Source: an uncultured bacterium
Lineage (GTDB): Bacteria; Bacillota; Clostridia; Lachnospirales; Lachnospiraceae
Direction of reading: 5' to 3'
NCBI GenBank assembly: GCA_905214875.1
Contig: CAJMNR010000013.1
Span: 12,020-76,019 of the forward strand
Length of the DNA stretch: 64,000 nt
Below, piece after piece: positions 42,545 through 50,523 of this stretch (the first letter of the stretch is position 1; every line of letters starts with the position of its first letter). The translations under genes were made by a program, and so were the position numbers. The notes beneath the pieces are model-generated. The model was given only the letters and a program-made list of their open reading frames with translations, was not told the origin of the DNA and searched no databases.

Positions 42545-43633
42545 ATGATTTCAAATCAAATTCTTCAAAATACAATCGAAGGACTTAAAGGCATTACTAG
42601 AATAGATATTTGTGTTATGGATACCGAAGGAAAGACATTAGCATCTACTATTAATAATGCAGATGATTATGAAAATGCGGTGTTAGCGTTTGTTGATTCA
42701 CCAGCGGATAGTCAGGTAGTGCAAGGGTTCCAATTCTTTAAAGTATTTGATGAACACCAGTTGGAATATGTTATTCTTGTAAAAGGCGACAGTGATGACG
42801 TATACATGGTCGGAAAGATTGCCGCGTTCCAAATTCAAAACTTATTAGTTGCATATAAGGAACGTTATGATAAAGACAACTTTATTAAGAACCTATTATT
42901 AGATAACTTATTATTAGTAGATATTTATAACCGTGCAAAGAAATTACACATCGAAACAGATGTTAGACGTGTTGTATTCTTAATCGAAACGAAGAATGAA
43001 AAAGACGGAAATGCATTAGAAACAGTGCGCGGCTTATTCTCCGGCAAGACGAAAGATTTCATTACTGCAGTAGATGAGAAGAACATTATCTTAGTAAAAG
43101 AGTTAAAGCAAAGTGAATCTTATGAAGATCTTAATAAGACTGCAAAAGTAATCTTAGACATGCTTAACACTGAAGCTATGACAAATGCTCATGTTGCTTA
43201 CGGTACAATCGTTAATGAAATCAAGGATGTTTCACGTTCATATAAAGAAGCGAAGATGGCACTTGATGTAGGTAAGATCTTCTATAGCAACCGTAACGTT
43301 GTAGCTTATAGCAATCTTGGAATTGGCCGTTTGATTTATCAATTACCAATGCCTTTATGTAAGATGTTTATCCGTGAAATCTTTGATGGTAAATCTCCAG
43401 ATGAATTTGATGATGAAACATTAACAACAATTAATAAATTCTTTGAAAATAGTCTTAACGTAAGTGAGACATCTAGACAGTTATATATTCACCGTAATAC
43501 ATTAGTATATCGTCTAGATAAGTTACAAAAGAGTACAAATCTTGACTTACGTGTATTTGAAGACGCGATTACATTTAAGATTGCGCTTATGGTAGTAAAA
43601 TACATGAAATACATGGAGAGTCTTGAGTATTAG
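42545..43633 (+). CDS. CdaR/PucR-type transcriptional regulator
   Basis: The 362-residue protein ends with a PucR-type helix-turn-helix (about residues 295-350): FFENSLNVSETSRQLYIHRNTLVYRLDKLQ. The N-terminal part (about 1-130) resembles a sugar-diacid or small-ligand sensing domain, and the middle has a GGDEF-like fold common to CdaR (AHVAYGTIVNEIKDVSRSYKEAKMAL). CdaR proteins control carbohydrate-acid genes. Here it follows the orphan sugar ATPase and could regulate it or other sugar uptake genes. The start at 42545 follows AAGGAGTG. Confidence 0.82.
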   Translation: MISNQILQNTIEGLKGITRIDICVMDTEGKTLASTINNADDYENAVLAFVDSPADSQVVQGFQFFKVFDEHQLEYVILVKGDSDDVYMVGKIAAFQIQNLLVAYKERYDKDNFIKNLLLDNLLLVDIYNRAKKLHIETDVRRVVFLIETKNEKDGNALETVRGLFSGKTKDFITAVDEKNIILVKELKQSESYEDLNKTAKVILDMLNTEAMTNAHVAYGTIVNEIKDVSRSYKEAKMALDVGKIFYSNRNVVAYSNLGIGRLIYQLPMPLCKMFIREIFDGKSPDEFDDETLTTINKFFENSLNVSETSRQLYIHRNTLVYRLDKLQKSTNLDLRVFEDAITFKIALMVVKYMKYMESLEY

Positions 43634-43676
43634 AAATGTATGTAACTAATGAAGAGTAGTTTAGAAGGGTGCTTAT

Positions 43677-44453
43677 ATGGCAAAGTTAGAGGAAGTAGTT
43701 GAAGAGGAACAAACATTAGAAAACGAAAACATGGCGGACAGTATCCTTGAGGATGTAAGACATGAGCCGATTATCATACTGAAGGATGTCGTGAAAGATT
43801 ACAAATCTGGAACACATGCCTTACGTAATATTAATTTACGCATCGATAAAGGGGAGTTTGTATTTATCGTTGGGTCAAGTGGATCAGGAAAATCGACATT
43901 GATTAAGCTGATGCTACGTGAAGTGGATACGACAAGTGGGTCTATTTATGTAAATGGATTCTTTGTGCACCGTATTCGTAGAAAACAAATTCCTAAATTA
44001 AGAAGAACAATGGGAGTTGTATTCCAAAACTTCCGTTTATTGAAGGATAGAAATGTTTATGAGAACATTGCATTTGCACAAAAAGCCATTGGAACACCGA
44101 ATGCGCGCATAAGAAAGCGCGTACCGGAAGTGTTATCCATGGTGTCCTTAATGGAGAAAATGCATGCTAATCCAACGGAGTTATCCGGTGGTGAGCAGCA
44201 GAGAATTGCAATTGCGAGAGCTCTAGTTAATAAGCCTATGTTATTGTTGGCCGATGAACCAACAGGGAATTTAGATCCACATAATTCATGGGAAATCATG
44301 AAGCTTTTAGATGAGATTAATAAGATGGGTACAACAGTCGTTGTTGTTACTCATAATCATGAGATTGTAGATGCAATGAAGAAGCGTGTAATCACCATTG
44401 AAAAAGGCGAGATTATCAGTGATGAGCAAAAAGGGGGTTACACATATGGCTAA
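43677..44453 (+). CDS. ftsE: Cell division ATP-binding protein FtsE
   Basis: FtsE (258 residues) powers the FtsEX complex that activates wall hydrolases at the septum. It has Walker A GSSGSGKST, the Q-loop VFQNFRLLKDRNVYEN (the FtsE hallmark), signature LSGGEQQR, and Walker B LLLADEPTGNLDP. It carries an unusual acidic N-terminal extension of about 30 residues (KLEEVVEEEQTLENENMADS). An internal ATG at residue 19 is an alternative start, but AGAAGGGTG fits the first. It overlaps ftsX by 8 nt. Confidence 0.96.
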   Translation: MAKLEEVVEEEQTLENENMADSILEDVRHEPIIILKDVVKDYKSGTHALRNINLRIDKGEFVFIVGSSGSGKSTLIKLMLREVDTTSGSIYVNGFFVHRIRRKQIPKLRRTMGVVFQNFRLLKDRNVYENIAFAQKAIGTPNARIRKRVPEVLSMVSLMEKMHANPTELSGGEQQRIAIARALVNKPMLLLADEPTGNLDPHNSWEIMKLLDEINKMGTTVVVVTHNHEIVDAMKKRVITIEKGEIISDEQKGGYTYG

Positions 44454-45342
44454 ACTGACATTAATAGCACATGGAATCAAACATGGATTTATTAATGTGT
44501 TTAAAAATCGTAGATTTTCACTTGCCTCCATTGGCACAATTGCAGCTTGTCTGTTTTTGTTTGGTGTGTTTTATTTCGTGTTGCAGAATTTACAGTATAA
44601 TGTAAATAAAGCACAAGAAAATGTAGGTTTTACAGTTCTTTTTAATGAGGGAACTACTGAAAGTCGAATTAAAGAAATAGAAGCTCAGATTAAGGAGAAT
44701 CTTGAGACGTCTAGTATCACATATACGTCTGCACAAGAGGCTTGGGAAAACTTTAAGCCTGAACTTAGTGAAGAGTTAGTTCAGACATTTGGTGATGACA
44801 ATCCGTTAGAGGATTCAGCGTCCCTTACTGTAACGCTTAAGGATGTTACAAAGCAGGAGAGTGCGGCAAATTATATCGAAAAAATCGATGGAGTACGTAA
44901 GGTAAAACAATCAAAAGAAGTTGCGGATGTTTTTGGAACGTTCAATCATTTTGTTGGCGTCATTTCTGGAGCAATTATTCTTTTACTTCTTGGTATTTCT
45001 GTCTTTTTAATCAGTACGACGGTATCAATGGGAATTACCGTTCGTAGAGAAGAAATTTCTATTATGAAGTTAATCGGGGCATCTGATTTCTTCATTCGTG
45101 GGCCATTTATCTTTGAAGGGATGTTCTTAGGTATTATTGGTGCCGGAATTCCACTTGGAATATTATATTTTTGTTATGAAATGATGATTAAGTTTATGAG
45201 AAGTGAGTTCTCAGCTTTATCATTAGAATTCTTAACAATGAATCAAATATATGCAGGATTAGTACCAGTTTCATTAGTAATTGGACTAGGTATTGGGTTC
45301 TGCGGTAGTTATCTTACTGTATGGAGACATTTGAGAAATTAA
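44446..45342 (+). CDS. ftsX: Cell division protein FtsX
   Basis: FtsX (298 residues) is the membrane partner of FtsE. There is a TM helix near residue 25-45 (FSLASIGTIAACLFLFGVFYF in pieces), then an extracellular loop of about 120 residues (the PcsB/CwlO-interacting region), then three C-terminal TM helices, including VGVISGAIILLLLGISVFLIS. The ATG at 44446 is preferred because AGGGGGT is upstream; longer in-frame starts extend into ftsE. A hairpin spans its stop codon. Confidence 0.96.
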   Translation: MAKLTLIAHGIKHGFINVFKNRRFSLASIGTIAACLFLFGVFYFVLQNLQYNVNKAQENVGFTVLFNEGTTESRIKEIEAQIKENLETSSITYTSAQEAWENFKPELSEELVQTFGDDNPLEDSASLTVTLKDVTKQESAANYIEKIDGVRKVKQSKEVADVFGTFNHFVGVISGAIILLLLGISVFLISTTVSMGITVRREEISIMKLIGASDFFIRGPFIFEGMFLGIIGAGIPLGILYFCYEMMIKFMRSEFSALSLEFLTMNQIYAGLVPVSLVIGLGIGFCGSYLTVWRHLRN

Positions 45343-45353
45343 TTCTCAAATGT
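45327..45353 (+). terminator. Hairpin across the ftsX stop codon
   Basis: A perfect 11-bp stem ACATTTGAGAA (45327-45337) with TTCTCAAATGT (45343-45353), loop 5 nt, contains the TAA stop at 45340-45342 in its loop. A weak T-rich tail (TTCTGTT) follows. It could attenuate transcription between ftsX and the hydrolase gene, giving different amounts of each. Confidence 0.5.
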
Positions 45354-45386
45354 TTCTGTTACATTACAGGAAATGAGGTTATCAGG

Positions 45387-46703
45387 GTGAGGAAAATAGT
45401 AAAACGTTGTTTGGTGTTATCATTGATCATGGTGATGACATTAAGCTTTTCGTTTGATAGTTACGCGACGACTGTTGATGAAGTAAAGGATAAAATCAGC
45501 GAACTAGAAAAAGAGAAGCAAGAAATACAGGATAATATATCCAACCTTCAAAAAAAGACTGGTGATATTAGCGCTTACATAGAGGAGCTTGACAAGCAGT
45601 TAAGTGATTTAAGCGGAAAGATTGACAATTTAAATACCCAGATCGCAGATACGAAGGCAGATCTTAAGAAGAATCAAGAAGAGTTAGAATCAGCAAAGGC
45701 TGACTTAACTGGACAGTATGATGTTATGAAGGCCCGTGTTAAATACATGTATGAGAATGGTTCTGATGATTATATGGAGCTGTTATTGCAGGCCAATTCT
45801 ATGACCGATTTATTAAATCGTGCAGAATATATTAATAAAATCTCAAAATATGACCAAAATCTATATGGGAACTATGATAAAACTGTAAATGTAATTACGA
45901 CTAAGCAACAGGAAATTAAAGAAAGTTTAGAGACTTTAAGCACTTTACAGGAAAAGTTAGAATTAGAAAAAGATAGTGTGAATACATTATTAAAAGATAA
46001 GCAGACACAACTTGACAAATATAATGAGGAGATTAAATCTGCAAAGACTACAGTAAGTGAAAAGCAGAGTGAAATCGATGCGGAAAGAGCTAATGTTGAG
46101 CGCTTGATGGAAGAGGCTCGTAAGAAAGCCGAAGCAGAAGAGGCAGCCCGTAAGAAGGCAGAAGAGGAAGCTCGTAAGAAAGCCGAAGAAGAAAAGAAAA
46201 AACAGCAGCAACAACAGCAACAACAGAACAATACGACTTCGAATAATAGTGAGACTTCCAATGATAAGAAGCCAAGCAGTAGTGGAAGCAGCTCAACGAC
46301 AGGATCTTCCTCTTTACGTTGGCCGCTACAGATTTCAGGAACAATCACTTCTACCTTTGGTTATCGTACGAGTCCGACAGCAGGTGCTAGTTCAAACCAT
46401 AATGGAATTGATATCGGTATTCCAACTGGAACAAACGTTGTGGCAGCAGGAAGCGGAACCGTTGTTATATCTAGATATAGTACTACGGCAGGAAACTATA
46501 TTATGATTAATCATGGAAGTGGCTTATATACGGTTTATATGCATAATTCAAGCTTAAAAGTATCCGTTGGTGATCAAGTAAGCAAAGGGCAGGTAATTGC
46601 ACTTAGTGGGTCAACTGGTGTATCAACAGGACCTCACTTACACTTTGGTGTAAGTAAGAATGGTACGTATGTAAATCCATTAAACTATGTAAGCAAACCT
46701 TAG
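45387..46703 (+). CDS. Secreted M23 murein hydrolase with coiled coil (EnvC/PcsB-like)
   Basis: The 438-residue protein has a signal peptide (RCLVLSLIMVMTLSFSFDSYA), then a long coiled coil (about residues 30-250), and a repeat (RKKAEEEARKKAEEE) ending in a run of eight glutamines. A Ser/Thr linker and a C-terminal LytM/M23 domain (about 315-438) follow. The zinc ligands are seen in SNHNGIDIG and GPHLHFGVS. It sits directly after ftsEX, whose complexes activate such coiled-coil hydrolases across the membrane. GTG at 45387 is chosen because it begins the signal peptide and GAGG lies 8 nt upstream. Confidence 0.92.
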   Translation: MRKIVKRCLVLSLIMVMTLSFSFDSYATTVDEVKDKISELEKEKQEIQDNISNLQKKTGDISAYIEELDKQLSDLSGKIDNLNTQIADTKADLKKNQEELESAKADLTGQYDVMKARVKYMYENGSDDYMELLLQANSMTDLLNRAEYINKISKYDQNLYGNYDKTVNVITTKQQEIKESLETLSTLQEKLELEKDSVNTLLKDKQTQLDKYNEEIKSAKTTVSEKQSEIDAERANVERLMEEARKKAEAEEAARKKAEEEARKKAEEEKKKQQQQQQQQNNTTSNNSETSNDKKPSSSGSSSTTGSSSLRWPLQISGTITSTFGYRTSPTAGASSNHNGIDIGIPTGTNVVAAGSGTVVISRYSTTAGNYIMINHGSGLYTVYMHNSSLKVSVGDQVSKGQVIALSGSTGVSTGPHLHFGVSKNGTYVNPLNYVSKP

Positions 46704-46791
46704 GTTTACTTATTGCCCCTTTGACAGGGGAAAACTTTGAGAGTGTCGAAGACATTTTGATCCGAGAGGGTTCGTAAAGCAAGTATAGGAG

Positions 46792-46819
46792 AAAGCGGTG
46801 GGGAAACCCGCCGCTTTTT
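46792..46819 (+). terminator. Terminator between the M23 gene and ctpA
   Basis: An 11-bp stem AAAGCGGTGGG / CCCGCCGCTTT (46792-46802 / 46807-46817) with a GAAA loop is followed by TTAG. The T-run is short, so termination may be partial. The ctpA ribosome-binding site follows immediately. Confidence 0.7.
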
Positions 46820-46834
46820 AGAAAGGAAAGGACA

Positions 46835-48172
46835 ATGATTAGACCGAAACATAAAAAAGAAGCGGGAAAAGAGTTAGACATACGAGAACGTGAAAATCAA
46901 GATTCTACGTATGTAGATCCTTTTTTTGATATGGAGGAAGACCATAAAACGCTTACGAATGATACCGCATTTATGCGCGGGATTGTTACTGGAGTACTAC
47001 TTTGTTTCTTAGTGGCAGCCATCGTGGGATCCGTATGGTATTTCTGGGGATCAGCTAGGACAGGAAATGGCTCATCGGGAGCAGTAGCACTAAACTACTC
47101 CAAAGTTACAGAGAAACTTAAAGTGTTAGAGCAATACGTAGACTATGTGTATTTAGATGAAGTGGATGCAGATAAGATGGAAAATGGAATCTATAATGGA
47201 TTTATAGATTCTTTAGGAGATAAGTATTCGTCTTACTATACGGCAGAGGAATATGAGGAATTAATGGAGTCCACAGATGGCGAATATTGTGGTATTGGTG
47301 CCTATGTGACGCAGGATAAAGAGACAAATCAGATTATCATTACAAGTCCGTTTGAAAATGGTCCTGCAGCAAAAGCTGGAATTAAAGAGAATGATATTTT
47401 AGTATCTGTAAACGGAGAAAGTGTAAGCGACAAAGAGTTAAACGATGTTGTAAGTTCCATGAAGGGAGACTCTGGTACGGTCGTGAAGCTTGGCATTTTA
47501 CGTGGAGAGTCCAAGAACCCAATCTATGTGGATGTTACCCTTGGAGATGTAGAAGTACCAACCGTATCCTATCAGTTATTAGATGACCAGATTGGATATA
47601 TCATCGTGTCTAAGTTTGATAAGGTTACGTCTACTCAGTTTAGAAATGCAATTAGTGATTTGCAAAATAAGGGGATGAAAGCCCTTGTAATTGACCTTCG
47701 TGGGAATCCGGGCGGACTTCTTACTTCGGTTACGGATATGCTTGACCGAATCATTAAAGAAGGAACGTTAGTATATACGAAGGATAAGAATGGCGAAGGA
47801 GAGACCTTCAAGGCAGAAAGCGATGATTGTCTTACGATTCCGATGTCTGTTCTTATTAATGGTGGTTCTGCTTCTGCATCCGAGTTATTTGCAGGTGCAA
47901 TTCAAGATTATGGAATTGGTACATTAGTTGGAACGACTAGCTATGGAAAAGGAATTGTTCAAAATATCTATAAGTTATATGATGGCTCAGCAGTTAAACT
48001 TACCGTTTCTAAATATTATACGCCAAAGGGACGTAATATTCAGGGAACGGGAATCGAACCAGATGTAAAAATCGAATTAGACGAATCCTTAAAGGATAAA
48101 AAGAAAATTTCTATTGAAGAAGATAACCAGCTTCAAAAAGCAATTGAAATCGTAAAGAAGAAGTTGAAATAA
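46835..48172 (+). CDS. ctpA: S41 family carboxy-terminal processing peptidase
   Basis: The 445-residue protein has a cytosolic stretch of about 50 residues, then one TM helix (GIVTGVLLCFLVAAIVGSVWYFW in pieces), and faces outward. A PDZ domain follows (about 155-230, ITSPFENGPAAKAGIKENDIL). The S41 core has the serine in NGGSASASELFAGA and the lysine in SYGKGIVQNIY. Such proteases trim envelope proteins. The location behind ftsEX and the M23 hydrolase suggests that it may control hydrolase turnover, as CtpA does with wall hydrolases elsewhere. Confidence 0.94.
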   Translation: MIRPKHKKEAGKELDIRERENQDSTYVDPFFDMEEDHKTLTNDTAFMRGIVTGVLLCFLVAAIVGSVWYFWGSARTGNGSSGAVALNYSKVTEKLKVLEQYVDYVYLDEVDADKMENGIYNGFIDSLGDKYSSYYTAEEYEELMESTDGEYCGIGAYVTQDKETNQIIITSPFENGPAAKAGIKENDILVSVNGESVSDKELNDVVSSMKGDSGTVVKLGILRGESKNPIYVDVTLGDVEVPTVSYQLLDDQIGYIIVSKFDKVTSTQFRNAISDLQNKGMKALVIDLRGNPGGLLTSVTDMLDRIIKEGTLVYTKDKNGEGETFKAESDDCLTIPMSVLINGGSASASELFAGAIQDYGIGTLVGTTSYGKGIVQNIYKLYDGSAVKLTVSKYYTPKGRNIQGTGIEPDVKIELDESLKDKKKISIEEDNQLQKAIEIVKKKLK

Positions 48173-48180
48173 AAGGAAAG

Positions 48181-48214
48181 AAGCAGTCTTTGCTATAGCA
48201 AGGCCTGCTTTTTT
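48181..48214 (+). terminator. Terminator after ctpA
   Basis: AAGCAG (48181-48186) pairs with CTGCTT (48205-48210), and the inner part CTTTGCT / AGCAAGG extends the hairpin. Six T residues follow. Confidence 0.88.
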
Positions 48215-48324
48215 AATATTAGGAAATTTCTCTGTCGAGCCCTTTCCTAACAATTAAAAATGTCCCAAAAAGCGGGACGTGTGTGGAACACACACTTTGT
48301 TCTTTACGCGAGAAACTCGCAAAG
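48215..48324. repeat. Dispersed intergenic repeat module, copy 2, with three hairpins
   Basis: AATATTAGGAAA (48215-48226) faces TTTCCTAACAATT (48243-48255) as an imperfect inverted pair. Three hairpins follow: GTCCC/GGGAC (48262-48278), GTGTGTG/CACACAC (48279-48295) and GCGAG/CTCGC (48308-48320). The T-rich complement of the first resembles a - strand terminator. Two blocks match the complement of 29979-30034. No gene is present in the 350 nt between ctpA and uvrB. Confidence 0.6.
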
Positions 48325-48362
48325 CGTATTGCTCTAGTTTACAGGAGAAGAGATATCAAAAT

Positions 48363-48376
48363 CGAACAAATATTCG
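48363..48376 (+). promoter_or_regulatory. Probable LexA/DinR (SOS) box of uvrBA
   Basis: CGAACAAATATTCG differs from the Gram-positive SOS consensus CGAAC-N4-GTTCG at one base. It is flanked by AAAAT and GTTTT, which extend the symmetry. It lies 8 nt upstream of the -35 box of the uvrB promoter, where a repressor could act. Confidence 0.65.
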
Positions 48377-48384
48377 GTTTTGCC

Positions 48385-48413
48385 TTGTCTGACTAGAGGG
48401 AATATGATATAAT
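48385..48413 (+). promoter_or_regulatory. Promoter of uvrB
   Basis: TTGTCT (48385-48390), 17 nt, TATAAT (48408-48413). The transcript would have a leader of about 100 nt before the ATG at 48523. Confidence 0.75.
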
Positions 48414-48522
48414 TATTCCAATTATTGAGAGCAGAAAAGAAGCCAAAAGGAAAGCTTTTGGCCATCAATTAGGATAGAAGAAAGATGGGTATACTAAATA
48501 GAAAGAATGTAGGGAGGTTACT

Positions 48523-50502
48523 ATGGATCATTTTGAGTTAACTTCAGAGTATGCGCCAACCGGCGATCAGCCAGAGGCAATCAAAGAGCTGGTAAAAGGA
48601 TTTAAAGAGGGAAATCAGTTTGAGACACTGCTTGGTGTTACCGGTTCTGGTAAGACTTTTACAATGGCAAATGTTATCCAGGCGCTAAATAAGCCAACAT
48701 TAATCATTGCACATAACAAAACACTTGCTGGTCAGTTATACGGAGAGTTTAAGGAGTTCTTTCCAAATAACGCAGTTGAGTATTTTGTAAGTTACTATGA
48801 TTATTATCAACCAGAAGCATATGTGCCATCTAGCGATACGTATATTGAAAAAGATTCAGCAATCAATGAAGAGATTGATAAGCTTCGTCACTCGGCAACT
48901 GCAGCACTGGCAGAGCGTAGAGATGTTATTATCGTAGCCAGCGTATCTTGTATCTATGGATTAGGTGATCCTATCGATTATCAGAACATGGTGCTATCCC
49001 TTCGTCCTGGTATGATCAAGGATCGTGATGAAGTGCTTCGTAAGCTGGTTGATATCCAGTATGCACGTAATGATATGGATTTCCACCGTGGTACGTTTAG
49101 AGTTCGTGGGGATGTTGTGGAAATCTTCCCAAGTAATTCGAGTGAAAGTGCATATCGTGTAGAATTCTTTGGAGATGAAGTAGATCGAATCTCAGAGATT
49201 GATGTATTGACTGGTGAAATCAAGTGTAATCTTGAGCATATTGCAGTATTCCCTGCATCCCATTACGTTGTACCACCGGAAAAACTCAACCGTGCCATTG
49301 AGGAGATTGAGACAGAGTTAGAAGAACGAGTAAAGTATTTTAAGAGTGAAGATAAATTATTAGAAGCACAGCGTATCTCAGAGCGTACGAACTTTGATAT
49401 CGAGATGCTTCGTGAAACGGGGTTCTGTTCCGGTATCGAGAATTATTCCCGTGTCATGGCAGGATTAGAGCCAGGAGCTACCCCACATACATTGATGGAT
49501 TATTTCCCTGACGATTATTTGATTATTGTGGATGAGTCACATATAACCATTCCGCAAGTTCGTGGAATGTACTCTGGGGACCGTTCCCGTAAGACAACCC
49601 TTGTAGATTACGGCTTCCGTCTTCCAAGTGCGCTTGACAACCGTCCGTTAAATTTTGAGGAGTTTGAAAGCAAGATCAACCAGATGCTGTTTGTATCGGC
49701 AACACCGAACGTATATGAGAAGGAACATGAATTACTTCGTGCAGAACAGATTATTCGTCCAACCGGATTGTTAGATCCAGAAATTAGTGTTCGTCCGGTA
49801 GAGGGACAGATTGATGATTTAGTCAGTGAAGTTAATGCGGAAATTAAGAAGAAGAACAAGGTATTAGTGACGACGCTTACAAAACGTATGGCAGAAGATT
49901 TGACCGAATATATGAAAGAGGTTGGCATTCGTGTAAGATACCTGCATTCTGACATCGATACATTAGAGCGTGCCGAAATCATTCGTGATATGCGTTTGGA
50001 TGTATTTGACGTGTTAGTCGGTATCAACTTATTACGTGAGGGTCTTGATATCCCAGAGGTAACGTTAGTAGCTATCATTGATGCAGATAAGGAAGGTTTC
50101 CTTCGTTCTGAGACTTCCTTGATTCAGACAATCGGACGTGCTGCCCGTAATGCAGAAGGCCGCGTTATCATGTATGCAGATAAGATGACAGATTCCATGA
50201 AACGTGCAATCAGCGAGACCAACCGTCGTCGTCAGATTCAGAATGCGTACAATGAGGAACATGGCATTACGCCAACGACAATCAAGAAGAAAGTTCGTGA
50301 TCTGATTAGTATCTCTAAGAAGGCAGAGCAGACAATCAGCAAGCTTGAGAAGGATCCAGAATCCATGAGCAAGAAGGAACTTGAAAGCTTGATTAAGAAA
50401 CTTACAAAACAGATGAATAGTGCAGCAGCAGACTTAAACTTCGAAGAGGCAGCAGTGCTTCGTGATCAGTTAGTCGAGCTTAGAAAGCTGCTTAGTGATT
50501 AA
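48523..50502 (+). CDS. uvrB: Excinuclease ABC subunit B
   Basis: UvrB (659 residues) verifies DNA damage in nucleotide excision repair. The start has FELTSEYAPTGDQPEAI, Walker A GVTGSGKT (near residue 39) and the beta-hairpin segment YYDYYQPEAYVPSSDTYIEK. Helicase motifs follow (DESH in IIVDESHITIPQVRGMY; TIGRAARN; GRVIMYADKMTDSM). The C-terminal UvrC-binding UVR domain (about 620-655) is intact. It starts 21 nt before uvrA ends the gap, forming a uvrBA operon. Confidence 0.98.
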   Translation: MDHFELTSEYAPTGDQPEAIKELVKGFKEGNQFETLLGVTGSGKTFTMANVIQALNKPTLIIAHNKTLAGQLYGEFKEFFPNNAVEYFVSYYDYYQPEAYVPSSDTYIEKDSAINEEIDKLRHSATAALAERRDVIIVASVSCIYGLGDPIDYQNMVLSLRPGMIKDRDEVLRKLVDIQYARNDMDFHRGTFRVRGDVVEIFPSNSSESAYRVEFFGDEVDRISEIDVLTGEIKCNLEHIAVFPASHYVVPPEKLNRAIEEIETELEERVKYFKSEDKLLEAQRISERTNFDIEMLRETGFCSGIENYSRVMAGLEPGATPHTLMDYFPDDYLIIVDESHITIPQVRGMYSGDRSRKTTLVDYGFRLPSALDNRPLNFEEFESKINQMLFVSATPNVYEKEHELLRAEQIIRPTGLLDPEISVRPVEGQIDDLVSEVNAEIKKKNKVLVTTLTKRMAEDLTEYMKEVGIRVRYLHSDIDTLERAEIIRDMRLDVFDVLVGINLLREGLDIPEVTLVAIIDADKEGFLRSETSLIQTIGRAARNAEGRVIMYADKMTDSMKRAISETNRRRQIQNAYNEEHGITPTTIKKKVRDLISISKKAEQTISKLEKDPESMSKKELESLIKKLTKQMNSAAADLNFEEAAVLRDQLVELRKLLSD

Positions 50503-50523
50503 TACAGCAGAGAGGCAATTAGT

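Noticed and set aside
45872..46348. Long - strand frames opposite the coiled coil of the M23 gene (up to 158 residues)
   Set aside because: They are low-complexity shadows (poly-Cys, poly-Ser) of the Lys/Gln/Glu repeats of the real gene, and have no ribosome-binding site.
49608..50078. A 156-residue - strand frame within uvrB
   Set aside because: It lies wholly inside conserved UvrB helicase sequence, with no start signal or recognisable domain.
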